Shown in pieces: positions 1 to 10,600 of a stretch of 64,000 bases of DNA. Origin of the DNA: Sycon ciliatum (Eukaryota > Porifera > Calcarea > Leucosolenida > Sycettidae); contig NC_088655.1 in the NCBI RefSeq assembly GCF_964019385.1, positions 5,249,458 to 5,313,457 of the forward strand. The letters are read 5' to 3'. The translations under genes were made by a program, and so were the position numbers. Numbering within the stretch: position 1 is the first letter of the stretch; every line of letters begins with the position of its first letter. The notes beneath the pieces were generated by a model. It saw nothing but the letters and a program-made list of their open reading frames with translations, was not told where the DNA came from and ran no database searches.

Positions 1-1908
1 TTGAAAGCAGCGGGTCGCCAATCGGAGCTAGAGGTGGGCACTCTGTACGCGCGAATCCAGCAGAAGCTGCCAGAAGACCTGCTGACAAGATACCATAGGT
101 GGCTCTATGAGCATCAGCGCCCAGAAGGGGTGGAGGCGTTGCTCGAGTGGGTCAATCTCGAGGCCGACTTTCACATTACCGCCAATGAAGCCATCGCAGG
201 CCTAGCACCTGGTCGCCATAGACATGGCCGAGAGCGCCCAGCAGCCCGAGGCCACTCATTCCATGCAGCAGAGTCACCCAATCCGACACCGGCAGCGTGT
301 CCAGTATGCTCCCAGGACCATCAAGTGTGGACATGCAAAGATTTCAAGGAAATGGATGTGGACAAGCGTTGGAAAGTGGCGAAAACACATCGGCTCTGCT
401 ATCGCTGTCTGGGCAAGGGCCACCGAGGTGCTGACTGCCAGCGGAAGAGAAAGTGTGGCGTAGACAAGTGCAGCGATACCCACAACTATCTACTTCACAG
501 GGCAGTAGCCATTGACACGTCTAGAGCCAGCAATGGCACGGAAAGGGGTCGCACCAGTGAGACAGCCAGAACTACAACCACTGCTAACATCGGAGCAGGC
601 GCCAGACCGTTGTCACTGAGAACCTTGCCGGTCGTTTTACGAAACGGTGACCGCAACCTCAGGGTGAATGCGCTGTTGGATGATGGGAGCACCCAAAGTT
701 ATGTGAACACAGAGGTAGCGGACCAGCTCAACTTGCAGGGACCCATGAAACGGGTTTCGATCAGCACCCTCAACGGAGCAGTGGAGTCTTTCGAGTCAAT
801 GCCAGTGGATCTGCTGGTAGAGAGTGTAGATGGCAAGTTCATCAGTCCGTTCTCAGCCATCACAACTAGTCACGTCACAGGCACACTGAAACCGTACGAT
901 TGGACCGTCGAGTCAAGTCAGTACCATCATCTGCTGGACATACCCTTCGAACAGCCAGCAACTCGCCAGATTGATATGCTGATTGGCCTGGATCATGCCG
1001 AGCTTCACTACTCTCTGGAGGAGGTGAGGGGTGATCAGGGAGAACCGGTGGCGAGGAGAACCGCGCTAGGTTGGACCTGCGTTGGACCTGTGAGTGAAAG
1101 CTCAGATCATCACCGCACTCACTTCAGCAGAGTCGATGACGGTAATCTGGAGATGCTGGTCCGGCGTATGTGGGAGGTGGAAGAGCCTCGCCGACAGAGC
1201 CCGCATGCAGCAAATGACCGACAAACTCTTGCAGATGCAGAGGCAGCAACAAAGTACTGCAACGGCAGGTACACCGTCAAGCTGCCTTGGAAGAGAAGCC
1301 CGCCAGAGGAGAACGGTAGCTACGAGATGGCACTGAAGAGACTGCGCTCGACGGAGAAACGCCTCCACAAGGAACCAGAAGTAGCAAAGGAGTACTGCCG
1401 TGTACTGCAGCATCATGTGACCGCTGGATACGTGACTGCAGTAAAGCTCGAGTCAACAGGTGGTTGGTACCTCCCGCACTTTCCAGTCACCAGACCAGAT
1501 GCAACAACAACTAAAGTGATGGTGGTCTTTGACGCATCAGCCAAATGCAAAGGAGCAAGCCTGAACGACTACCTCCACCCCGGACCGAAGCTGCAGAGAG
1601 AGCTACCGCACATATTGCTGCGATTCAGGGCAAAGCCAGTTGCTATCGTGGCCGATGTAGCAGAGATGTACCTCCAGATCGAGCTGTCTGAAGATGATCA
1701 GAAATTTCATCGTTTTCTGTGGCGGGACTTGGATGCGTCAAAGGAGCCAGTCGCCTACCAGTACCAACGGGTGGTGTTTGGCGTGAATTCGTCCCCATTC
1801 CTAGCACAAATGGTGTCTCAGAAGCCTGCTGAGCAGCTAAAAGAAGATGTCCCACGTACTGCGGAGGCGGTGTTGAAGTCGACTTTTATGGACGACACTA
1901 TGGATTGA
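1..1908 (+). pseudogene. BEL/Pao retrotransposon gag-protease-RT fragment, open at the window edge
   Basis: This is the middle of a BEL/Pao polyprotein; its 5' end lies outside the window. The frame shows a gag C-terminus with two Cys/His knuckle regions (CPVCSQDH near residue 100 and CYRCLGKGHRGADC near 132-146). A retropepsin-type protease follows, with LLDDGST near 226 (in BEL elements the DUF1758-like protease). After the BEL-specific linker (GWTCVGPV near 355) comes the reverse transcriptase from about residue 480. The frame stops right after the catalytic FMDDTMD, so the RT thumb, RNase H and integrase are missing and the copy cannot be autonomous. The first codon shown is simply the window edge, not a start. 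The family call is firm. Confidence 0.9.
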
Positions 1909-2044
1909 ATTGCCCTAACAGTACAACAGTCGTCCAGTTCTGCAGCCATTTATGTTTCTGTACAGCTAGATTATAGCTCGTTACGTTTCGTTTTCTTTTC
2001 TGATAGTTCATATTTTGTTGTATCAACGTTGATACTTACCGGTA

Positions 2045-2590
2045 GTCGTATCAAGGAGGGTGGAATGAGTAGAAGGTGAACCTCTTTCAGTAGTCTAAGT
2101 ATGGTGTTATGGCAAATCACTGCCGCTAGCCTTTGGGTGTCAATACGTTCATGGTAATTCCAATGCATGCCCGAATCAACGTGCCCTTCTTTGGTGTCAG
2201 TTATGCTGTGTGCACGCGTAGAGGTGATACATTTATTGTTCCTGTATGGACCAGTCTAATCATAATAATTATTCCTGGCTGTTCTTTCATGCTATTCATG
2301 ATGTATGTAGTAGCAGTATACTAGTAGTGCATCGTGTTGTGTTGTTATGCATGTCGCATGTGCCGTTTCCCGCGCGCGCGCGTGAAACCGACTTCGCGGC
2401 TTGTAGTTTCTGTGCATAATTAGTTGAGTCGGCGTCTTGTTGTTTGGACTGGAGACTACACCGAGTTGTGTTCTTTTCGTTGTTTCAGTCAGTTACAGCT
2501 TGCAGTTATTCCTCTCGTGTAGTTCAGTTGCTTTACTAGTGTCTCATCCTGAAGTAAAGATTATTCGTTATTATCTCTGTGAGTCAGATC
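2045..2590 (+). mobile_element. putative 3' LTR of the truncated BEL/Pao copy
   Basis: Downstream of the truncated pol there is a purine-rich tract (AAGGAGGGTGGA near 2054-2065). It is followed by about 520 bp without coding potential that ends in a T-rich segment with AGTAAAGATTATTCG and ...GTGAGTCA near 2587. This is the usual architecture of a polypurine tract followed by an LTR. The matching 5' LTR would lie outside the window, so the limits are inferred and the call is tentative. Confidence 0.3.
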
Positions 2591-3159
2591 CCTCTCTCGT
2601 CTAATACTCGTTATGGATGGAGATCCCAGTCCGCATGTTTGTCCACACATGTGGACAGCATATTCTGCAATGTACGGTTCCGTGTTGGAGCGTTCAATAA
2701 GACCATCAGATTGCGGGTGTTATGGCATTGTCCGAGTCTTGTGTATGTCCAGGAGCTTGCATAGATGTTGGAAGACATGTGATTGTGATTGGTCAGAGTG
2801 AATAGATACAAGGACACCATGACGCCAGATGCAACCGTCAACGAGGGTGGGTGGCGACTGTTGTTGGGAGAGTGTCAGGCATGCCGTAAGCTTTATTATT
2901 TATTTATTTATTTATTTATTCACAATCACGTGGCACTAGCCAATGAAATGGTGATGTGGGCGATAGCCAGCCATGGCGGTAATAGAGCTAGAGGGGAGAA
3001 AGAAAAAGAATGAAAGGGGAACTGAAAAGCAGGAGAAGCTAGGGCAGGGCTGGATATCAACTAGTATGTTGCATTCTGCAGTAGCTGTGTGAATGTATTG
3101 TAACATTGGCAGGATTTTAGATGTTGTGGGAGGAGAGACCAATGGCGGTAAGCAAGGAA

Positions 3160-6122
3160 GAGAGGAGATGTTTGCATAGAGGCAGACCGCGCAATAGGGA
3201 AGCGGAGAGAGTTTCTGGTGCGCATGTCTTGAGATTGAGCAAACCAGCTTATCAGGAGAGAGCATGAAGAGGAGCAATGCACAGCTTAATTTTATGAATT
3301 GTCTGGCATGCCAAAAAACGCACGCGGACCGAGAGCGGCACAGCAGAAGCAAGGCGGTATAAGTCTGCGCTTGGAGTCAGGCGAGGAAGCCGAAATAATA
3401 TTTTCAAAAGACGCCTATGCATAACTTCGAGTCGAGCAATCAGTGTTTTAGAAATGCCAGCCCAAATTATGCAGCAGTAATCAAAAATAGGCAGAATGTA
3501 AGATGTGTAGATAACATGGCGACAGTCGGTGTGGAGGTGGGTGATGTGTGACGAGAGAAATCCCATTACTGAGCTAACACGGCTGTCTAAATTTTCGATC
3601 TGGGATTTCCAGGTTAAGTGTTGGTCAATAATGACGCCAAGATGCTTGTGTTTTTCAACGATGCAGAGCGGGGTTGTGGTGCCTGGAAAGGTGAAGGGAC
3701 TGGTTACTTATGAAGATAGGTCACAGGAACAACTGGGGAGGATACACATTACAGCAGTTTTCGAAGAGTTGGGCTGCAATTTCCATTTTTCCATCCAATG
3801 AATAACGCCATCTATGTTGGACTGTAACTTGGCACTAGCCTCGGGGAGAGTGGGTGCTGTCACAAGTAGTGCTGTATCATCAGCATAATAATAGTGATGT
3901 GTGTTCCATTTCTGCCAGATCGTTTACATATATAAGAAAGAGGAGAGGCCCCAGGATTGATCCCTGAGGAACTCCAGACCGTACATGCCCTTTGGCAGAC
4001 AGAGCAGAGCCGACACGCACCCTTTGCTGTCTGCCCGTCAGGTAAGTACTGAGCCACGTGAAGCAAGTACCATGGATTCCATGGCGTGACAGCTTGTATA
4101 GGAGCCCGCGTGTCCATACTGTGTCGAAGGCCTTGCTTAGATCAAAGAAACATAGCATGCTGTAATGGCCGTTCTCACGAACAGAAGACATCGATTGAAC
4201 AAGTCTGAGAAGCTGCGAGGACGTAGAGTCGCCTTTTCGGAATCCAGACTGGGACGGATGTAGAACAGGAGACAGGTAAGTGTATAAGTGGTTGTACATA
4301 AAACGTTCACACAGCTTGGAGATTGTTGAAAATAACGAAATCGGGCGGTAATTCGATGCATCGAGCTGACTTCCCTTGTTCTTAAAGACCGGAGTTACAA
4401 TTGCGTGTTTCCAAATAGCAGGGAAAGCACCAGTTGCAAAAGTGAGGTTAAAGATGAGGCTGATAGGGTATGCAATACTGGAACAAAATAGTTTCAGGAG
4501 TTCATGAGAAATACCGTCCGCTCCCGCAGCCTTTCGGGTCTTAAGGTTGCGGATTTGCTTTGCCACAGCAAAAGGCGTGGTAGTGACATCTTGCAACGTA
4601 GGTGTAGTTCTTCCACGTGATGGGGCGTCGGGTGGCTTGAAGTCTGGCACATTCCATGAAGGATCATCTTGTGTTCCAAAACCAATAAACTGTTCGTTCA
4701 AAGCATCTGCCACATCCACAGGGTCAGAATATAGAGTACCAGCGACTGAGAGCTGAGTTACAGTCGTTCTGCTGTTGCCTTGGGGAGATCGAAGCTTCCG
4801 GACAAACTGGAATAAACTTGGTGATGCGGGTCTTGCCGTGGATGCACTTAGGGATGAGATGTGCAGTCGATGGGCAGTTCGAGACATATTGCGAGTAACG
4901 TTTCGCTCTCGTCTGTAAATAGCGAAGTTGTCAGCGGAGGGAAACTTTCGGTAAACACTATACGAATCTCGTTTTTCCTTTATTTGATGTCGGAGGGTAC
5001 TGGTCAGCCAGGGGGGGTTCATATGGAAACGCTTGACAGCCGGCGGCTTCCGCCTGGGCAGAAATCTTGCACAGATGTTATGGAAGATAGAGTAAAATTT
5101 GTCCACAGATATGTCAGGATCGCGCCTCTCCAGGCTCAAAGCTGCTGGCCAATGAATGTGGGACATGGCAGCATTCATACTCGCGACAGTGTTGCTGTCT
5201 AGAGAATCCAAAGAAAATACACTAAAATCAGGGACATCCAGGGGAGTCGAACGAGCATCACGAGAACGATATGTGGGCATTTCTTGGCAGGGTACAGTAC
5301 GGATGTGGCCAACCACGATAGAATGATCGGATTGACCAAGTGGTGCTGTAGCACGGAGGCAGGATATAGAGTCCGGTATATCAGTGACAACTAGGTCGAG
5401 AGCTGCCCCCATGCCAGACAATGACTCATGTGTTGGAAAATTTACGAGCTGCGTGAGAGAGAACATGCCGAAAAGACTGTGAAGCTGGCGACCAGCGGCA
5501 TCAGTGGTAGTTCCATGCCAATGACATGACTTAGCATTAAAGTCTCCCATCAACATGATAGATGTTGTTCGGTTCTTAAGAGTGCTTAGACAGTGCTGGA
5601 GGGAATTGCAGAAGGTGCTGGGGGTCGATATACTGCACCAATAACCAACTTCTTCACATGAGGCGCCTCTGGGAAATGTATGTTAGCAGATGACAGGGCT
5701 ATTTCCACCCATGTGGCTTCCAGGAGAGGGATACTGAGGTCAGATCGATGGGTGACCTTTGGAAGCATCCCAGACCGTACTATGATACAGACGCCGCCAT
5801 ATGCATGGGTGGCATCGGTAGCTGACCTGTTTTCATCTGGCGGACGATCTCGGCGAAAACAGTCATATCCAGGGACCGTGAAAGACGACTGTGGAGAGAG
5901 CCATGTTTCCGTTATGCAAACAATGAGGAGTTTAACTGTGGAACAAATGTGAGCCAGCTCGGCAGTCTTGTTCTTAATGGACCTGGCATTGATGCACATT
6001 ATAGGCTGTGATCCTGCGGTTGGCTGCGAAAGTGGGTAAAAAGGCTGAGCCAATGGATTAAGTGTGCTGTAAGTAGTAATTTTTGGGGAACAGTGAGGAA
6101 GTATCGGGGGGTTGAGGTTCAT
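3160..6122 (-). pseudogene. LINE ORF2 (AP endonuclease and reverse transcriptase), frameshifted
   Basis: It begins at ATG 6122, overlapping the ORF1 stop. The first open segment (6122-5586) is the AP endonuclease N-terminus (INARSIKNK, ITETWLSP, AVYRPP). The frame is lost near 5615 and resumes to 3880 with MGDFNAKSCHWHG and the RT motifs DLSKAFDTVW and GVPQGSILGPLLF. A second shift just before 3880 moves the catalytic YADD box into another frame. A third open segment (3566-3252) holds the C-terminal SYILPIFDYC region. At least three frameshifts are visible, so this is a dead copy of a protein that would carry out target-primed reverse transcription. Confidence 0.88.
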
Positions 6123-7042
6123 TATTGTGCAGACTGATCGACGGTTGTGTTGTCAGCTGTACTTATTCTGTCAGCCTTGAATCGCCATTCTCGAGCTGTC
6201 ACTCCGTCAGGCCAAAAGTCAGTGTTTTGCACAGCTTCCCAGTCATCTTCTGTGACGACTACGTGCGCGTACGCTAGGCCAAAGTACTTTGTCTCAGAGA
6301 CGGAGCATTTCAGTACAGTCACTTGCTTGTTTTCGCACCATTTTGCGATGGAGGAAGCAGAGCAACCAGGGTGAATTCTTCCAACATGAACAGCTTTGCA
6401 TTTGGTACGATGGGCCCTGCGCAGTTGCTCATGTTTGCGGGGTGGGCGCTGGTAGTATGAAATGACGTTTGTCCGGAGGGCTTGATCAGTATGTGTCCCC
6501 GTATTGGAGGTAGCTGACTGTGTCATGGGGGAATGCGATGGGAAGTGAGCTTTAGGACGTGCAGATACTACTTTTGCACTGTACGAGTACGGGTTGACTC
6601 CAGAGTGCGTATTCCGTGCCTGTGCTGCTGCATCCAGCTCAGGAGAGACTTCTGCTACGGGTACGCTAAGTACGGGTGCGTCAGGTGCGGGTGTAACCTT
6701 TTTGAATTCCGAACTGCCAATTTCTCTCTTCAGAACTTCAATTTCGGCGTGGAGGGCTGAAATTTCGGCTTTTTGGCCAACCTTCAGTGCCACGATTTCA
6801 ATGCTCAGGTTTTCAATACAGGTCGTCAAAGATAATAATGCATTCTCTAGCCTGGATACATACGTTCCGGCTCGTGCATCCACACCAAATGCCCGGAGGC
6901 TCTCCACCAGCTCAGAACGGGACAGCTTACTCACGCCCTCTATGCTGTGTTTTGTAGCCAGTTTCCGCAGGTCGTCGAATCCCAGCAAAGCTAAGTCCTG
7001 GATCCCCTGGGCCTCCGACGCGTCAGAGTCCATGCCTACCAA
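6122..7042 (-). CDS. LINE ORF1 protein (SAP-like, coiled coil, RRM-like RNA-binding)
   Basis: An intact 306-residue ORF. Residues ~15-53 (LALLGFDDLRKLATKHSI...) look like a short SAP-type helix-turn-helix. Residues ~63-112 are heptad-like and leucine-rich, a probable coiled coil for trimerisation. A Ser/Thr/Pro-rich linker follows. Residues ~215-290 (beginning KAVHVGRIHPGC, ending near AREWRFKA) resemble the RRM-like fold of LINE ORF1 proteins. By family knowledge it would bind its own RNA and act as chaperone in the RNP. The stop codon overlaps the ORF2 start as TAATG at 6124-6120. The start was chosen as the first ATG of the open frame. Confidence 0.8.
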   Translation of the reverse strand: MVGMDSDASEAQGIQDLALLGFDDLRKLATKHSIEGVSKLSRSELVESLRAFGVDARAGTYVSRLENALLSLTTCIENLSIEIVALKVGQKAEISALHAEIEVLKREIGSSEFKKVTPAPDAPVLSVPVAEVSPELDAAAQARNTHSGVNPYSYSAKVVSARPKAHFPSHSPMTQSATSNTGTHTDQALRTNVISYYQRPPRKHEQLRRAHRTKCKAVHVGRIHPGCSASSIAKWCENKQVTVLKCSVSETKYFGLAYAHVVVTEDDWEAVQNTDFWPDGVTAREWRFKADRISTADNTTVDQSAQ

Positions 7043-7169
7043 CTACTACTACCCGCTACTATGCTCCAGACCGGCCTGATGCCGGCTGGGCTACTGGAAA
7101 TCTACAAAGACTACGGAGCTCTAAAAACACAACCTGACCTCACCTACTCCAAGCACTTCATACTTTTTG

Positions 7170-7389
7170 TGAAAAATAATCACCAACAGCGAGAATATGA
7201 TATTATGTTACCTGTGGCAGTAATGGGAAGTGGACCCATGATATCGATACCGTCTCGTTGAAGAGGGAAAGAGGACTGGTGTGACTTTAATTGAGCACGC
7301 GGTCGAAGTATAAGAGCTTGGCGTTGTTGACACTGAGTGAACGTCTTGACCCAGCCAGTAACATCGGTAGTCAATACTAGTCATGTGTG
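7170..7389 (-). pseudogene. older Gypsy relic, integrase zinc-finger region, part 1
   Basis: On the minus strand 7374-7180 encodes a Gypsy integrase segment: the CxxC half of the zinc-binding domain (TQCQQR) and the start of the catalytic core (DGIDIMGPLPI). Its upstream half, with the His pair (HDSTFSGHLG), lies at 12310-12470. The intact Gypsy element at 7395-12309 was inserted between the two, and its 5-bp target duplication separates them. This is a decayed host element and not a functional gene. Confidence 0.8.
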
Positions 7390-7394
7390 GTCAG

Positions 7395-7544
7395 TGATAC
7401 GTTACTATTTATTCGTGAAGACTTGGGAACGGAAACAAAACATGTCATGAGAAAGAACAACAGGAAAAAGAAGCACACTCAACTAATCCGTGTGTGTGCG
7501 TGCATGCAGTACAACTATGACGTAATGAATATAGATACACATCA
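7395..7544 (-). repeat. 3' LTR of the Gypsy element
   Basis: 150 bp, identical to 12160-12309. It is preceded on the element strand by the purine tract and followed by target duplicate GTCAG (7390-7394). Confidence 0.95.
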
Positions 7545-7554
7545 CGCCCCTTCG
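7545..7554 (-). other. polypurine tract of the Gypsy element
   Basis: CGAAGGGGCG directly abuts the 3' LTR on the element strand, the expected position for the plus-strand primer. Confidence 0.7.
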
Positions 7555-7661
7555 AGATGTTGCGAAACTTGTGACAGCAACATCTATCATAAATAAAACA
7601 AAATGAAGAATGAAAACAACAAAGCAGAGACAGCAGAAATTGACATTAGTGATCAAGAGTG

Positions 7662-10600
7662 TCAATCATAGGACTGTCCATGATGCGAACCAATGTTTAA
7701 ACGCTGGGGTGGCTTGCGCTGACGTGCGCTGCGGCGGGACGGCGGCGGCGGGGAAGAGGCGTCAGCAGCAGCCGGTTGGACAACGAGCGGTGCAGGCACA
7801 AGTGGGCGATACGGACGCAGGAATCTGCGGTTCCGCCAATAAATGCGACCACTCGGCAACTTCACTAGGTAGTCCCGATGATTACCGACAGCAACAATGA
7901 CCCCACGAATAGACCACTGCTTGGTGCGCGGATGCTGAACATCCACGTGGGTGCCGAGGCGGAGCTGCGGCAACGAGCGACGAGTTGACGACTTGTCTGT
8001 GACGGCATCGTCGGATGGCATGGCAGTCTCATCACGTGTCGTCGCTTTGGAGAGCCAGGATGAATCAAACTCCTTCCAATGTGCAATGACGAATGACTGG
8101 AGAGAGCGGCCATATAGGAGCTCAGCGGGGCTCTGACCAGAGGAGCCAGGTGTGTTTCGCCATTCCAGTAGCCCTCGGCGGAAGTCATCTGTGTCAAGAT
8201 TGCCATTCACGGTTGTCTTGGTGATAAGACGCTTCATGGCTTTGACAGCAGCTTCGGCGTGCCCATTACTCTGCGGGTAGTGGGGAGAGGACATGACATG
8301 GTTTACCTGCCAGCGCTTACAAAACTCAGCAAACTTATGCGAGGAGAACTGGGGACCACCATCTGTACACAGCACAGCAGGAACACCAACATCAGAGAAC
8401 CAGCGACGGAATGCGAGTATCACGTCATGCGATGAGGTGGTGCGGCCAGTACGCGCGACACAGGGCCAACCGGTCAAACGATCTGCATACACAAGGAAGT
8501 CGTGACCCTGACAAGTGAACAAATCGGCAGATGCACATTCAAACGGTAGTGTCGGGGTGCGGTCGTTCAGCAGGGGCTCAGCTGGCTGGGACGACTGTTG
8601 TGCGCGGCAAGCAGGACAAGAACGAACGAGTGTATCAATGTCCTTGGTGATACCGGACCAGTATACAAGCTGACGCGCACGAGACTTAGTACGCACTAGG
8701 CCTTGGTGTGAAGCGTGGAGGTTGTGCAATACCTGAGCACGCAATGATTCAGGAACAACAATGCGGTTGCCCTTCAACACAATGCCATGGTCGACGGAGA
8801 GATGCTCACGTCCATTCCAGTACGCACGTAACGGAGCAGGCAACTTCTGCTGGCGATCAGGGAATCCAGTCAAGATACACTCAATCAATGACTGGTACGT
8901 GGCATCTGCACCTGCAGCTTCCCGCAGCTCTGCAACCTTGAGATTCGCATTCGGCTCAGTGTCCGAGTGCACCATGCAGATCTGAATGCTGCGGCAATGA
9001 AGCGACGGGGCTTCACCAAGCTCATCAGTGGTGGAAGGAATGCCAACAGGATTCCGGGACAGCGCATCGGCGAAGGCATTTTCAGAACCTTTTCGCCAAG
9101 ATGCCTGCAGCTGATAGGCTTGGAGCTTGAGGCGTAATCGTAGAAGACGCGGGTTCTCGATCTGATCCAACGAATATGAGTTGATGATCGGAATCAGGGG
9201 CTTGTGGTCGGTGACTACTTCAAATGGCGCACCAGACAGGTAGATGCGGCATTTGCGCACGGCCCATACTACAGCGAGCATTTCCAACTCGATGACAGCA
9301 TAACGTGTTTCAGCATCAGACAGGTAGCGGGATCCACACTGAATAATACGCCACTGATCATTCTGCTTTTGCCAAAGCACGAATCCGAGACCTCTTAGAG
9401 CGGATGCATCGGTTTCAAGCCGGAGGTCTTGACCAACTTGATAGAAAGCGAGAACCGGAGGGGACAAGAGAGCTTCCTGCGTCCGTTCAAACGCTGCAGT
9501 GTGGCTAGCGTCCCACATGAACTCACGGGAGGTCTTGAGCAGGCCACGCAGAGGATTGGTCAACTCGGCTAGATGTGGAGTGAACTCGCCACATTGATTC
9601 ACTAGACCGAGGAACGAACGGAGATCGGTTCTGTTGGCGGGTACTGGAAACTGGCGAATACCGGACGTCTTATCATCGTCGACGACCCAGCCATCAGGCG
9701 TGACGTTGTAGCCGCAGAAATGGATACGTTGCGTACCGAACACAAACTTGGCGGGGCTGAACGTGATACCATGCTCCCTGGCGCAGAGCAGAATCTCGCG
9801 CACGTGGCTGACATGCGACAGAAAGTCGTCGTCGTACGCTAGGCAATCATCGACTACCTTGCCGAGACGCGGGATAGCAGAGAACGCAGCATCAGTGCGC
9901 CGGTTGAACTCATCCCCAGCAGATATTAGACCCTGCGGGTTCCGTAGATAACGATATCTGCCGTACGGGGTGATAAACGTGGTGAATTCCTGAGCAGTGT
10001 CACTGAGAGGAATCTGCCAGTAGCCGTGCCTTGCATCGAGCTTCGTAAAGAACTTAGCAGAGCCAACTCCAGAGACAACGTCACGTGCCGTATGTACGGG
10101 ATGCGCGGGACGACGGACTTGGTCGTTCAGCCGCTTGAAGTCAACTGTGAGGCGCTTCTCAGTGCTGCCCTTCTTGTCTACTATGACAATCGGATGGCAC
10201 CATTCACTGGGCTCCGTCACTGGTTCAATAATCCCGTCGCTGACCATGCCGTCGAGCTGAGTCTTGATCTGGTCACGGAATGCATACGGTATTGGTCGAG
10301 CAGTGTGCACACAGGAAGGCTTAGAATCATGCTGTAGCTCAATTTCCATTGGCGGACCTTCCATTGGCTTCAGACCGGAATCCGAGAAAACGTCAGCGAA
10401 CTCTTGCAGGAGCTGCTCACGTGTCCGCGCTAACTCAGCATCACTAGGATGAGCGCATGACGAAACAGCTGCACAGATCTTGGGTGAAGATGCACCCTCG
10501 TGTTCAGCGGTGAATTGGACTGGCCAATCAGGTGGGAGAAACTTCAGCGCACGCAATGAGGTATGAGAGAGCAGGGCATCGTGTAGACCCTTGTACACAT

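Larger units (their letters stand above)
2893..7060 (-). mobile_element. CR1/Jockey-like LINE, near full length, minus strand (LINE copy 1)
   Basis: On the minus strand there is ORF1, then ORF2 (AP endonuclease plus RT), then a 3' UTR ending in an (AATA)n tract. That tract appears on the plus strand as TTATTTATTTATTTATT at about 2893-2920. Order, endonuclease type and microsatellite tail fit the CR1/Jockey group. ORF1 is intact; ORF2 carries frameshifts, so the copy is not active by itself. LINE copy 2 at 59430-62240 belongs to the same broad group and has a similar C/T-rich 3' UTR and (AATA)n tail. The 5' limit near 7050-7080 is uncertain. Confidence 0.85.

Noticed and set aside
1971..2324. 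Short ORFs after the truncated BEL pol
   Set aside because: No motif; the region looks like UTR/LTR.
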